Part shown: one piece after another, positions 7,728 to 17,443 of the stretch
How the letters are laid out: each line of letters starts with the position of its first letter
Position numbering within the stretch: the stretch's first letter is position 1
DNA from: Prevotella sp.
Lineage (GTDB): Bacteria; Bacteroidota; Bacteroidia; Bacteroidales; Bacteroidaceae
Assembly (NCBI GenBank): GCA_016290175.1
Contig: JAEETD010000015.1
Coordinates: 1 to 54,232, forward strand
DNA: 54,232 nucleotides
Direction: 5' to 3'
Notes under the pieces: model-generated
What the model was told of the DNA's origin: nothing
What the model saw: the letters and a program-made list of their open reading frames with translations, nothing else
Database searches by the model: none
Program-made: the position numbers and the translations under genes

Positions 7728-10700
7728 ATGAATAATATGACTCAAAAGTTTTTCAAGACTGTCATCCTGTTAATTGTTCTGATGACGGCCATTCCCGCAG
7801 CAGCCACCAAGGTTTTAAGGCTCAGCGTAATCGACAAGAACTATCTTATGGTTCATTTCCGTGATGGTGAAGTGCATTACCGCGATGACGGTACGGGTCC
7901 CAGCGCCTATCTGGGCCATTCTTTTTCCGAAGGTGACGACACGCTCGTTGTCTTTGGCGAGCGTATGAAAACCGACCGTGCCCAGCAGGCAGCCCTTTGG
8001 CGCATCAGTTCCAGCGACGATAAAGCCTTCGGTTCCGTCCGTCCCCAGCATGTATGGCGTAAGTCGAAGCCGATGAACTTCGATCACACCCTCACTGCTG
8101 AGCTCGATCACTGGTTGTTCCTCCAGTTGCCGAAGGCGATGAAGCAGGGATGCACCTATACCGTCACTATTCCCAAGGGCATCGGTGCCGACGAGACCAC
8201 CTCGCTCTCCGTCTGCTTCGACATCTGGAACACGCAGTCGGAAGCGGTCCATGTGAATATCATTGGCTATGTACCTTCCGAGGAGACCCATGCTGCCGAT
8301 CTCTATCAGTGGTTGGGCGATGGCGGACAGCGCGACTACAAGGGCTTCGAGGGACGGAAAGTTTATTTATATGATGTTAAAAAGGATATAAAGTGGGACG
8401 CCGGCACGGTGAAGTTCTGGAAGTCCGCCGCCGCCTCTGAGCACGAGGCCGGCAAGAAGGCCCTCATCGGCACCGATGTGTGGAACATCGACTTCCGCGG
8501 TCCCTTTGCAGGCCGTTACCGTCTGGTGGTTGAGGACGTGGGCTGCTCGATGGACTTCGACATCTCGCCGAACGTCTACTTCGAGCCTTATCGCTACTCT
8601 GTTCGTGGCTATTATTACATGCGTCTCGGAGAGCCGAAGGATCCCGAACACGTCTGGCCAGTACCTCGTCAGCCACAGTTCATCCCCGATGAGGATCCCA
8701 AGGAACTGACCGTCTATAAGACCGACCTCACCCCGTGGAGTCCCGAGTGGCGCCAGCTGCGGACGGATGTATGGGATGAGCCTCATTTCAAGAAGGCCGA
8801 GGCTTCTATCTTCTGGCAGCACCGCCTGCCAGGCAACCCCGTGAATACCGTTGTGAAAGGCGGCCATTCAGATGCCTTCGACTGGGATCGCCATCTGGCT
8901 CACGTCAGCAATATCTACGACATGCTGCTGCCTTGTATTCTTTCCGACGGCCGGCTTATCGACGATAATCTCGGTATCCGTGAGAGCGGTAACGGCATTC
9001 CCGACCTCATCGACGAGGCCCGTAACGAGGTAGACTTCTTCCTTTCTATCCGTGATGGCGAAGCCTATTCACAGGGCGTTACCAACCCTTGCTCCGACTG
9101 GACCGTGATGTTCCAGGCTGGCTGCACCACGATGGCTGCCTGGGCGAATGCTGCCAACTGTGCCGTGCTTGCAGAGGCCTTCCGCTTGCAGCATAATGAC
9201 TCCCTCCGTACCTATTACACTACCGAAGCCATCAGGGCCTTCCGCTTCGCAGAGAAGCAGGAGAACCTGCAGCTCGACGACCTGCAGGACATCGGTAGCA
9301 TGCAGATGCGTGGACGTGATTTCCGTCAGCTGGCTGCTGCCTTCCTCTATAACCTCACCGGTGAGCAGGAGTGGGAGACCGTCTTTGCAGAAGAGAGCAT
9401 GATCAAGTCGCCCACATCGCCGCTCTTCAGTCGTGGTCGTCAGGGCTTCTTCGGTGTTGGCGTCACCAATCAGTACGGTGCCCGCGAGGTGCCTTTCTGC
9501 CAGCTCTGGGCAGCTGCCGCCTACCTTACTTGTCCTCATCCCCGTCACCACGCCACGCTCTACGACAATCTCCGCGCCAGCATCAACGCCCAGGCCGAGA
9601 GCTATAACATCAGCCACATGGCCGAGCGCCCCTCGCGTAGAAGTGCTAATGACAGTCGCTGGCAGGTGTCGCAGAACCTCCAGCTTGTGATGATGGCCCA
9701 CTACATGGCCGACAATGATGCCCGTAAGCGCGAGCTGGAGCATGTCATGTTCACCGAGGCAGGGTGGGCGATGGGACGTAATCCTGGGAACATCGTTGAG
9801 ATGACAGGTCTGGGTGAGCGTCATATCACCGACTGCTATACCACAGGTCGTAACGATGGTGCGCCTGAGTGCCATCCCGGACAGACACCCTTCAATGGCA
9901 CAGAGACCTGGTCTCCCGGCCATAACGGTGGCGATGCGCAGGTCATTCTGAAATACTGCTATCCCGAGTGGGATAAGGGCTGGCCTCGTCAGGAGTCCTA
10001 TTTCAACCAACGCTATTTCTGGGTTAACGGTGAGTTCACGCCTCGCGAGACCATGCGTGGTAAGATGGCTCTGCTCGGCTACCTGAATGCCGTCGCCCAG
10101 CAGCAGAAGACCATTGCGGTGCTTTATGAGAACGATGTCCATTGTGCCATCGACAACTACGCCCGTCTGGCAGGCTTGCGCGAGACGTTTGCCTCTGACA
10201 ACAGCGTGGACATAGCCCTCGTCAGCTGCGGTGATTTCCTGCAGGGCGGTGTGGCAGGCTCCATCTCCAAGGGACAGTACATCGTCGACATTCTCCGTGA
10301 GATGGATTACACGGCCATCGGTCTGGGTAACCACGAGTTCGACTACGGTGTGCCCCGCATGAATGAACTGCTCAGTCAGGTGGATGCCCCGATTGTCTGT
10401 GCCAATTTCTTTGAAGCAGGATCGCCCATTCCTTTCTATGCGCCCTACATCATCCGCCAGTTGGGTGGCCGACGTGTTGCCTTCGTGGGAGCACTCACCA
10501 GCGAGACCATGCGTGCAGAGGCCTATTCCTTCTATGATGACGACGGTCTTCTTCTCTACGACCTGAAGCCCCGTGAGATAGCCCGCATCGTGCAGCAGGC
10601 TGTCGATGATGCCCGCAGCAATGGTGCCGACATCGTGGTATTGCTCTCACATCTTGGCGAGGAACCCGTGCCCAATCATCTGAACAGTCATGAACTCGTG

Positions 10701-11582
10701 GCCCGTACCCGTGGCATCGACGTGGTGCTCGACGGCCACAGCCACTCTGTCATCGAGAGCAGCGAGGCACCCAACCTTGATGGTCGTATGATTCCCATTT
10801 CGCAGACAGGCACGCAGCTGCAGAACATCGGTAAGCTGACGATTACTCCCAGCGGTCAGTGCATCACGAAGCTCATTCCCATTGCTGATGCCGTCTATCG
10901 GCAGCCTCGCATCAAGGCCGTTACGGATAGCGTCAAGGCACTGATGAAGCAGGTGACCGACCGTGAAATCTGCCGTAGCGACTTCGACCTTACCATCTAC
11001 GAGTCTGATGGCAAGACACGCCGTGTGCGACAGAATGAGACAAACCTCGGTGACCTCGTGGCAGACGCTTTCCGCTCGATCATGAAGACGGACATCGGCC
11101 TGCAGAATGGTGGCGGTATCCGCAACTCCATCGCAAAGGGATCCATTACCTACGGCAAGGTGCTCGATGCGCTGCCCTTCGGCAACGCGATGATGACCCT
11201 CGAGGCCACAGGCCAGCAGATTGTCGATATGCTTCAGAAATGTGCTACTTACACGGTTGAGGATGGCAGCTTCCCGCAGATTTCCGGGCTGCAGTTCAAG
11301 ATCCGTCAGAGCACTCAAGGCCGTAGCATCGCTGATGTACAGGTGCTCGACGCTGTCTCTGGCCAGTTGAAACCCATTGATCTCTCCCGTCGCTATACCA
11401 TCGGTACCAACGAGTACTCCATCAAGGGCGGCTTCTACGACACGTTGAAGTCTGCCCGCGTGGTTACCTCTACGTCGAAGAGCTATTGCGACTGTCTGGT
11501 GGAGTACCTCGAGACCTTAGGTGGCACGATACCACAGAAATACGCCCAGCCTCAGGATCGCGTCAATATCATCAAAGAATGA
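7728..11582 (+). CDS. Secreted fusion protein: family 9 glycoside hydrolase plus UshA-like 5'-nucleotidase
   Basis: Starting at ATG 7728 the protein is 1284 residues with a signal peptide (about 1-26). Residues ~30-250 are Ig-like and N-terminal beta domains typical of GH9 enzymes. Residues ~370-785 are an (alpha/alpha)6 GH9 domain: GGHSDAFDWD supplies the catalytic-base pair Asp382/Asp385, MGRNPGN is conserved, and the candidate acid Glu lies in the GEFTPRETM block (769 or 774). From ~795 the chain becomes a metallophosphatase: DVH at 803-805, GNHE at 867-870, GHSH at 1003-1006, then the 5'-nucleotidase C-terminal domain with NGGGIRNS. There is no second signal peptide and almost no linker. 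Its 3' end overlaps the convergent feoAB gene by 11 bases. The combined substrate is unknown. Confidence 0.88.
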   Translation: MNNMTQKFFKTVILLIVLMTAIPAAATKVLRLSVIDKNYLMVHFRDGEVHYRDDGTGPSAYLGHSFSEGDDTLVVFGERMKTDRAQQAALWRISSSDDKAFGSVRPQHVWRKSKPMNFDHTLTAELDHWLFLQLPKAMKQGCTYTVTIPKGIGADETTSLSVCFDIWNTQSEAVHVNIIGYVPSEETHAADLYQWLGDGGQRDYKGFEGRKVYLYDVKKDIKWDAGTVKFWKSAAASEHEAGKKALIGTDVWNIDFRGPFAGRYRLVVEDVGCSMDFDISPNVYFEPYRYSVRGYYYMRLGEPKDPEHVWPVPRQPQFIPDEDPKELTVYKTDLTPWSPEWRQLRTDVWDEPHFKKAEASIFWQHRLPGNPVNTVVKGGHSDAFDWDRHLAHVSNIYDMLLPCILSDGRLIDDNLGIRESGNGIPDLIDEARNEVDFFLSIRDGEAYSQGVTNPCSDWTVMFQAGCTTMAAWANAANCAVLAEAFRLQHNDSLRTYYTTEAIRAFRFAEKQENLQLDDLQDIGSMQMRGRDFRQLAAAFLYNLTGEQEWETVFAEESMIKSPTSPLFSRGRQGFFGVGVTNQYGAREVPFCQLWAAAAYLTCPHPRHHATLYDNLRASINAQAESYNISHMAERPSRRSANDSRWQVSQNLQLVMMAHYMADNDARKRELEHVMFTEAGWAMGRNPGNIVEMTGLGERHITDCYTTGRNDGAPECHPGQTPFNGTETWSPGHNGGDAQVILKYCYPEWDKGWPRQESYFNQRYFWVNGEFTPRETMRGKMALLGYLNAVAQQQKTIAVLYENDVHCAIDNYARLAGLRETFASDNSVDIALVSCGDFLQGGVAGSISKGQYIVDILREMDYTAIGLGNHEFDYGVPRMNELLSQVDAPIVCANFFEAGSPIPFYAPYIIRQLGGRRVAFVGALTSETMRAEAYSFYDDDGLLLYDLKPREIARIVQQAVDDARSNGADIVVLLSHLGEEPVPNHLNSHELVARTRGIDVVLDGHSHSVIESSEAPNLDGRMIPISQTGTQLQNIGKLTITPSGQCITKLIPIADAVYRQPRIKAVTDSVKALMKQVTDREICRSDFDLTIYESDGKTRRVRQNETNLGDLVADAFRSIMKTDIGLQNGGGIRNSIAKGSITYGKVLDALPFGNAMMTLEATGQQIVDMLQKCATYTVEDGSFPQISGLQFKIRQSTQGRSIADVQVLDAVSGQLKPIDLSRRYTIGTNEYSIKGGFYDTLKSARVVTSTSKSYCDCLVEYLETLGGTIPQKYAQPQDRVNIIKE

Positions 11583-14061
11583 GGCTGCCTATCTGGTAGA
11601 CGAGTGCGGAGACGACCCAGGCCACAACGGTGGTGTAGCCAGCGGCTACGATTGCCCAGCGCCACGAGCCCGTCTCGTTCTTGATGGCTGCGATGGTAGC
11701 GATACAGGGGAAATAGAGCAATATAAATATTAGGTACGCGTAAGCTGACAGAGGTGTGATGCCGTCGCTGAGCATCGCCTGTCGCAAGCGTGTGTATTTC
11801 TCTGAATCATCACTAAACTCATCGTCGTCGAAAAAATCGTCGTCATCTTCATCATTGTCGTCCAGACCTTCCTCACCAGAGTAGAGCACTCCGATGCTTG
11901 AAGCCACGATCTCCTTTGCCCCCACGCCTGCGAGCAGGCTGACGTCGAGCTTCCAGTTGAAGCCCTGTGGCGTGAATATCGGCTCTATGGCCTTACCCAT
12001 ATGCCCGATGTAGCTCTGCTCCTGCTGTTGTTCGCGGGGCAGCTCATCGTTGTGCGGGAAATACCCCAGCGCCCAAACGATGATCGATGCTACGAGGATA
12101 ATGCCTCCCATCTTCTTGAGATACTCCTTTCCCTTCTCCCATGTGTGGCGCCAGATGCTTTTCGGCGTGGGCCAGCGATAGGGTGGCAGTTCCATCACGA
12201 ACGGTGTGTCCTCGCCCTTGATGATGAGCGATGAGAATATCTTGCTGACGATTACCGACATCGCGATGCCCACCACATAGAGCGACATGAGCACCCAAGA
12301 ACGATACTGCACCGAGAAGAACGTACCTGCTATCATGATGTAGATGGGCAGTCTTGCCGAGCAGCTCATGAAGGGCAGTATCATCATGGTGATGATGCGT
12401 GACCGCCGGCTCTCGATGGTGCGTGTGGCCATCACTGCCGGCACATTGCAGCCGAAGCCCATGATCAGCGGGATGAATGATTTGCCGTGCAGGCCCATCT
12501 TGTGCATCAGCTTGTCCATGATAAAGGCGGCGCGCGCCATATAGCCCGAGTCCTCCATCAGCGAGATGAAGAAATAGAGTATCAGTATCTGCGGGAGGAA
12601 GACGATGACCGATCCCACACCGCCCACGACACCGTCGACGAGCATTGCCTTCAGCGGACCTTCGGGCATCGTTGCCGTCAGCCGTTCGCCCGTCCAGGCT
12701 ACGAAGGCGTCAATCCAGTCCATCGGATACTGTCCCAGGGTGAAGGTCACCTCGAACATCACGTAGAGCAGGAGGAAGAAGATGGGGAATCCGATGTATT
12801 TGTTCGATAGTACGCTGTCTATGCGGTGCGTCGTACGATAGGTGTCCTCCTTCGTGCCTGTCTTGTAGCCCGCCTCCGTCAGCGCACCGTTGATGAAGCC
12901 GTACTTGGCATCCATGATGGCCGTTTCCGAGTCGTTGCCCGTTTCCTCCTTCACACGTGCCGAAGCCTTGTCGCGGGCGTTCGTCAGATTGTGGAAATCC
13001 TTCATGCGCTGCTCTCCGGCCATGTGCTTGCCCAGATAGTCGAGCACCTGACTGTCGTGCTCCAGCAGCTTCAGCGACAGGTATCGGGTGGAGTAGTGCT
13101 GCGTGATATGTTCGTCGGCCTTCAGGTATTTCTGGATGTGGGCGATACCGCCCTCTATCTCGTGACCATAGTTGATGTGCAGGTGTCGCGCTTGTTTGCT
13201 CGTGCCTTCATACACCTGGATCACTGCCTTGAAGAGTTCCTTCACGCCCTCGCCGCTCTTGAATGAGGTGGGAATCATCGGCATACCGAACAGTCGGCTC
13301 AGCACCTCCAGGTCAAGATGGTCGCCGCGACGCTCGAACTCGTCATACATGTTCAGCGCGCAGACCATACGGATGTTCATGTCCACCAGCTGTGTGGTCA
13401 GATAGAGGTTGCGCTCCAGGTTCGAGGCATCGATCACGTTGATCACCACGTCGGGCATCTTCTCCGTGAGATGTTCGCGCACGTAGAGCTCCTCAGGCGA
13501 GTAGCAGCTGAGCGAGTAGGTGCCTGGCAGATCGGTAAGGTTGAACTCATAGCCGAACATCGAAGCATGAGCCTCGGTGGCGTCGACGGTCACACCGCTG
13601 TAGTTGCCCACATGCGCGTGAGCTCCGCTGGCGTAGTTGAACAGCGAGGTCTTGCCACAGTTGGGATTGCCTACCAGTGCCACGTTGATCGTACGGCGTT
13701 CCTGCTTGGCAATATGCTGGAGGTAGTCGTCTTGGTGGAGTGACGAGTTAAGAGTGATGGGTGAAGAGTTATGATTACCTTGCACACCATTCTGCCCAGC
13801 GTTTATCAGGTAATCATAGTTCTTAGTTCTTAGTTCTTCACTATTCACCACCTCAATCATGTCTGCCTCCTGATGCCGCAGCGACACCTCGTAGCCCATG
13901 AGTTTATAGATGACGGGATCCTGGAGCGGTGCGTTCTGCAGCACCTCTACCTCCTTACCCTTGATGAAGCCCATCTCGATGATGCGCTTGCGGAAGCCAC
14001 CGTGCCCCAGCACCTTCACAATGACACCCTTCTCACCGGTCTTTAAATTCGATAGTTTCAT
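11572..14061 (-). CDS. feoB: Fused FeoA-FeoB ferrous iron transporter
   Basis: Starting at ATG 14061 (MKLSNLKTGEKG) the protein is 829 residues. A longer in-frame ATG at 14118 lies upstream of the TAACTTTG promoter box and is unlikely. Residues 1-70 are a FeoA SH3-like domain; then comes an unusually long linker (about 71-125), then the FeoB G domain (GNPNCGKTSLFN, DLPGTYSLS, NMYDE) and the membrane core with two Gate regions and the GFGCNVPAVMATRTIES segment. It imports Fe2+ across the inner membrane. Two oddities are an inverted repeat encoding the linker (13739-13849) and a very acidic stretch before the final membrane helices (plus-strand 11801-11878). FeoA-FeoB fusion is usual in Bacteroidales. 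Confidence 0.95.
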   Translation of the reverse strand: MKLSNLKTGEKGVIVKVLGHGGFRKRIIEMGFIKGKEVEVLQNAPLQDPVIYKLMGYEVSLRHQEADMIEVVNSEELRTKNYDYLINAGQNGVQGNHNSSPITLNSSLHQDDYLQHIAKQERRTINVALVGNPNCGKTSLFNYASGAHAHVGNYSGVTVDATEAHASMFGYEFNLTDLPGTYSLSCYSPEELYVREHLTEKMPDVVINVIDASNLERNLYLTTQLVDMNIRMVCALNMYDEFERRGDHLDLEVLSRLFGMPMIPTSFKSGEGVKELFKAVIQVYEGTSKQARHLHINYGHEIEGGIAHIQKYLKADEHITQHYSTRYLSLKLLEHDSQVLDYLGKHMAGEQRMKDFHNLTNARDKASARVKEETGNDSETAIMDAKYGFINGALTEAGYKTGTKEDTYRTTHRIDSVLSNKYIGFPIFFLLLYVMFEVTFTLGQYPMDWIDAFVAWTGERLTATMPEGPLKAMLVDGVVGGVGSVIVFLPQILILYFFISLMEDSGYMARAAFIMDKLMHKMGLHGKSFIPLIMGFGCNVPAVMATRTIESRRSRIITMMILPFMSCSARLPIYIMIAGTFFSVQYRSWVLMSLYVVGIAMSVIVSKIFSSLIIKGEDTPFVMELPPYRWPTPKSIWRHTWEKGKEYLKKMGGIILVASIIVWALGYFPHNDELPREQQQEQSYIGHMGKAIEPIFTPQGFNWKLDVSLLAGVGAKEIVASSIGVLYSGEEGLDDNDEDDDDFFDDDEFSDDSEKYTRLRQAMLSDGITPLSAYAYLIFILLYFPCIATIAAIKNETGSWRWAIVAAGYTTVVAWVVSALVYQIGSLIL
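13739..13849 (-). repeat. In-frame inverted repeat encoding the FeoA-FeoB linker
   Basis: Two 41-base arms (13739-13779 and 13809-13849) flank a 29-base loop. The inner 10 bases are perfectly complementary (TATGATTACC / GGTAATCATA); the outer parts match at about 27 of 41 positions overall and consist of low-complexity words such as TTCTTAG and GTGAAGAG. It covers roughly residues 71-108 of feoAB without breaking the frame. Confidence 0.7.
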
Positions 14062-14081
14062 GAACGTTTCTTTTTCTGCTG

Positions 14082-14089
14082 CAAAGTTA
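14082..14089 (-). promoter_or_regulatory. -7 box of feoAB
   Basis: The minus strand reads TAACTTTG, matching TAnnTTTG, 20 bases upstream of the ATG at 14061. It excludes the alternative ATG at 14118. No clear Fur-like palindrome was recognised. Confidence 0.5.
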
Positions 14090-14218
14090 CATAAAAATTT
14101 CCTGCAATCGGGTTGCATTTTGCATTCTTTTCAAAAAAATACCTACTTATGATGATAATAAAAGTTAATTGTGCACCTGCACATTAAACTTTTGTCAAAT
14201 TTTGCATCAATATAGTAT

Positions 14219-17200
14219 ATGAACCAACGCAGCATTATTACCTTATTAGTCATGTTCTTTTTGAGCATACTCCCAGCAGCAGCCCAAAGAGACGTATTGT
14301 CAGGCCGGGTGCTTGACAAGGAGAACAACCAGCCAATGGCCAAGAGTACCTTACAGCTTTATCGTCTGACACGGAAGACGGACGGCAAACTCGACACCAC
14401 CTTCGTGAGAGGCGTGCTCTCCGAAGACAACGGTCGCTTTACATTTAATAATGTGTCGGCAGGTCAGTACCTGCTCAAGATCACCTTCCTCGGCTATAAG
14501 TCCTACTATCAGGCCCTGAACAAGGAGCGGGGTAGGGAGATTACCCTGGGCAACATCATGATGGAGCCCAATAGCGTGCAGCTCGACGAGGCAGTGATCA
14601 CGGCCAATCTGCCTAAGATGATCATCCGCGACGATACGGTGGTGTATAATGCCGATGCCTTCCGTGTGCCGGAGGGTTCGGTGATCGAGGCACTGGTAGA
14701 GGCACTCCCCGGTGCGAAGATTGACGACGACGGAAAGATCACCATCAACGGCAAGGAAGTGCGTAAGTTCAAGATGGACGGCCGCGACTTCATGACGGGC
14801 AACAACGATGCCGTGATGAAGAACCTGCCCTCGTATGTCATCGACCAGGTGAAGGCCTACGACGATAAGAGCGACCTGTCGCGCATGACGGGTATCGACG
14901 ACGGTAATGATGACTTCACCCTCGAATTTGTGACCAAGCGCAGTGCCCGCAACGGCATACAGGCCAATCCCGATCTGGGCTACGGTACCGATCATCGCTA
15001 TGGCATACGCCTGACGGCGATGAAACCCTTCGGCGACGTGCGCTACACCTTCATGGGCAATGCCAACAACGTGAACGACCGTAACTTCTCGGGTCGTGGC
15101 GGACGAGGACGAGGCAACAACCAGGGACAGCGTGAGACCAAGACGGCAGCCCTCGACGCCAGCTATGAGAACCAACGGAAACGCAACGGCAGCCAGGTGC
15201 GCTGGAGCGGACGAGTCACATGGAACCGCAACGATGCCGACAACTGGAACCGCTCCGCTTCCGAGAACTTCGTACAGACCCGTGGCGGTGCCTTCACCAA
15301 CAGCATCAGCCAGAGCTACTCGCGCAACAACAGCTGGACCGCCAACATGAACCTGCAGTGGAGCATTGACTCGTTGACCACACTGTCGTTCCGCCCCGAT
15401 ATGAGCATCTCTTCAAACGACAGCCGCTCGCACAACAGCAATGCCTCGTTCAATGCCAATCCCTTCGATTACGTCGAAGACGCCCTGAGCGAACAGAGTA
15501 TCAATAAGATGAACGAACTGGGTCTTATCGTCAACAACCGTCAGGGCAAGTCGCTCGGCTACGGCGAGAACAAGAATGCCAGCGCCCAGTTACAGCTCAC
15601 ACGCCGCATCGGCACAAAAGGCCGCAACGTGGCTCTAAGCAGCAACTTTAATTATCGCGACGGCGAGAACAAGAATGCTAACCTCTCTGCCGTCCACCTC
15701 TTCCAGCAGAAAGACCGCTTCGGCAACGACTCCACCTATCAGACCAACCGCTACACGCTGTCGCCTACCGACAACTTCAGCTACTCATTAGGCCTTACTT
15801 ACACTGAGCCTCTCTATACTTTCAAGCCGAAACCGCAACCCGTCGACACCACGCAACAGCAGCAGCGAGGTCCCTTCGGCAACCGCAACCGTATGCGCAG
15901 CTTCGGTGCCCAGGGAATCTTCCTGCAGCTGAACTATCGATACAACTACAGCCATCAGAAGAGCGACCCTTCAACCTATGACTTCCCCGCCGTCTATACC
16001 GATGAGGCCTTTGCCGAGGTGCTCAATGAATACCGTGAGTGGGGACGCCTATTCGGCTATCTTCCCAACCCCTACGAGAGCTATCTCAGCAGCGACCTGA
16101 GCCGATTCTCAGAGCGTACGGAGCACAACCATAATATCGACGTGCAGCTCCGTGTGGTGCGCGACAAACTGAACATGAACGCCGGTATCAACATCCAGCC
16201 CCAGAAGTCACACTTCATACAGCAGTATCTGGGCCGTCCCGTCGACACCGTCAGGACCGTCACCAACGTCTCGCCGACGCTCAACATGCGCTATCGCTTC
16301 AACCAGCAGACCAACCTTCAGATACAGTTCCGCGGACAGTCGCAGCAGCCACAGATCACACAGTTGCTCGACATCCGCGATGATACCAACCCCCTGAACA
16401 TCTCGGAAGGAAACCCCGGACTGAAGCCCTCGTTCAACTCCAACCTTTCGTTTAACTTCCAGATGCAGCGACAGCCAAAGCTCGTCACCGACAGCATGGG
16501 ATTCACCGTGCCTAAGGCACAACGGCATTGGAGCTTCAGTTCGAACGGCGGCTGGCAGGTCACCAAGAACTCCATCGGCAATATTGTCACCTATGACGAG
16601 AAGACCGGTGGACGTACCACGCGGCCCGAGAATATCAACGGCAACTGGAGCGCCAACCTCGCCGTGTCGTTCAACTTCAACCTCGACACGCTGAACCGCT
16701 GGGACGTGAGCGGCTCCGTCAACGGACGCTACGACCACCGCGTGGGCTATGTCAACCTGAACCGTACGGCCATTCCCGACCGCAACGTCACACATACCTA
16801 CAATCTCTCGCCTGAACTCAGACTCAGCTATCGCATCAGGGCGATTAACTTCTCGCTCAACGGACGTGCCACCTACGCCCGCACCGAGAACCGCCTGCAG
16901 GCCACGAACAACCTGACCACATGGAACTTCCAGTACGGCGGTAACGCAAACATCCGCCTGCCTTGGGGAACGGAACTGGCCACCGACTTCCACATGTTCA
17001 GCAAGCGAGGCTATACCGACGAGACGATGAATACCAACGAGCTGCTGTGGAACGCCCAGCTCTCACAGGGCTTCCTGCGCGGGAAATCCCTTACCATCAT
17101 GCTCCAGTGGTATGACATCCTGCATCAGCAGACCAACCTGACGACCAACGTGACGGCCAACGGCTGGACCGACCGCGAGGTGAATGCCATCACCAGCTAT

Positions 17201-17392
17201 GCCATGCTCCATGTGACTTACCGCATGAACTTCTTCGGAGGACGTAATGGACGTGGCGGATTCGGTGGCCAGCGAGGCGAAGGCGGGCGTGGCGGACGTG
17301 GCGGTGGCTTCCCAGGTGGTGGCGGAGGCTTCGGCGGAGGCGGTGGCTTCGGTGGCGGAGGCGGATTCGGAGGCGGAGGAGGCCGCTTCTGA
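14219..17392 (+). CDS. Large outer membrane beta-barrel protein (TonB-receptor-like) with glycine-rich tail
   Basis: This 1057-residue protein has a signal peptide (1-22), a carboxypeptidase-regulatory-like domain (about 25-115), a plug-like region with KMDGRDFMTGN and then a long beta-barrel of the OMP_b-brl_3 type. Family members resemble TonB receptors, but their transport role is unproven. An Arg/Gly segment (SGRGGRGRGN) lies in an early loop. The last ~45 residues are Gly-rich with repeated GGGGGF units and end in Phe, as barrel proteins do. It is divergent from feoAB with about 157 bases between starts, so a link to iron is possible but not shown. Confidence 0.82.
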   Translation: MNQRSIITLLVMFFLSILPAAAQRDVLSGRVLDKENNQPMAKSTLQLYRLTRKTDGKLDTTFVRGVLSEDNGRFTFNNVSAGQYLLKITFLGYKSYYQALNKERGREITLGNIMMEPNSVQLDEAVITANLPKMIIRDDTVVYNADAFRVPEGSVIEALVEALPGAKIDDDGKITINGKEVRKFKMDGRDFMTGNNDAVMKNLPSYVIDQVKAYDDKSDLSRMTGIDDGNDDFTLEFVTKRSARNGIQANPDLGYGTDHRYGIRLTAMKPFGDVRYTFMGNANNVNDRNFSGRGGRGRGNNQGQRETKTAALDASYENQRKRNGSQVRWSGRVTWNRNDADNWNRSASENFVQTRGGAFTNSISQSYSRNNSWTANMNLQWSIDSLTTLSFRPDMSISSNDSRSHNSNASFNANPFDYVEDALSEQSINKMNELGLIVNNRQGKSLGYGENKNASAQLQLTRRIGTKGRNVALSSNFNYRDGENKNANLSAVHLFQQKDRFGNDSTYQTNRYTLSPTDNFSYSLGLTYTEPLYTFKPKPQPVDTTQQQQRGPFGNRNRMRSFGAQGIFLQLNYRYNYSHQKSDPSTYDFPAVYTDEAFAEVLNEYREWGRLFGYLPNPYESYLSSDLSRFSERTEHNHNIDVQLRVVRDKLNMNAGINIQPQKSHFIQQYLGRPVDTVRTVTNVSPTLNMRYRFNQQTNLQIQFRGQSQQPQITQLLDIRDDTNPLNISEGNPGLKPSFNSNLSFNFQMQRQPKLVTDSMGFTVPKAQRHWSFSSNGGWQVTKNSIGNIVTYDEKTGGRTTRPENINGNWSANLAVSFNFNLDTLNRWDVSGSVNGRYDHRVGYVNLNRTAIPDRNVTHTYNLSPELRLSYRIRAINFSLNGRATYARTENRLQATNNLTTWNFQYGGNANIRLPWGTELATDFHMFSKRGYTDETMNTNELLWNAQLSQGFLRGKSLTIMLQWYDILHQQTNLTTNVTANGWTDREVNAITSYAMLHVTYRMNFFGGRNGRGGFGGQRGEGGRGGRGGGFPGGGGGFGGGGGFGGGGGFGGGGGRF

Positions 17393-17443
17393 TGAAGGAT
17401 TCGACAAAAAACAACAGTTCCCTCGCATTTTTTGCGGGGGAAA

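Noticed and set aside
9069..10334. A 421-codon open frame on the minus strand inside the GH9/5'-nucleotidase gene
   Set aside because: Antisense to catalytic GH9 and phosphatase residues on the plus strand; no domain seen.
11572..11582. Overlap of the GH9/5'-nucleotidase and feoAB stops as a regulatory device
   Set aside because: Short convergent overlaps are common in compact genomes; nothing else at the site suggests regulation.
13739..13849. CRISPR-like array suggested by repeated short words in feoAB
   Set aside because: The words are not of equal length or spacing and form an inverted repeat, not direct repeats with unique spacers.
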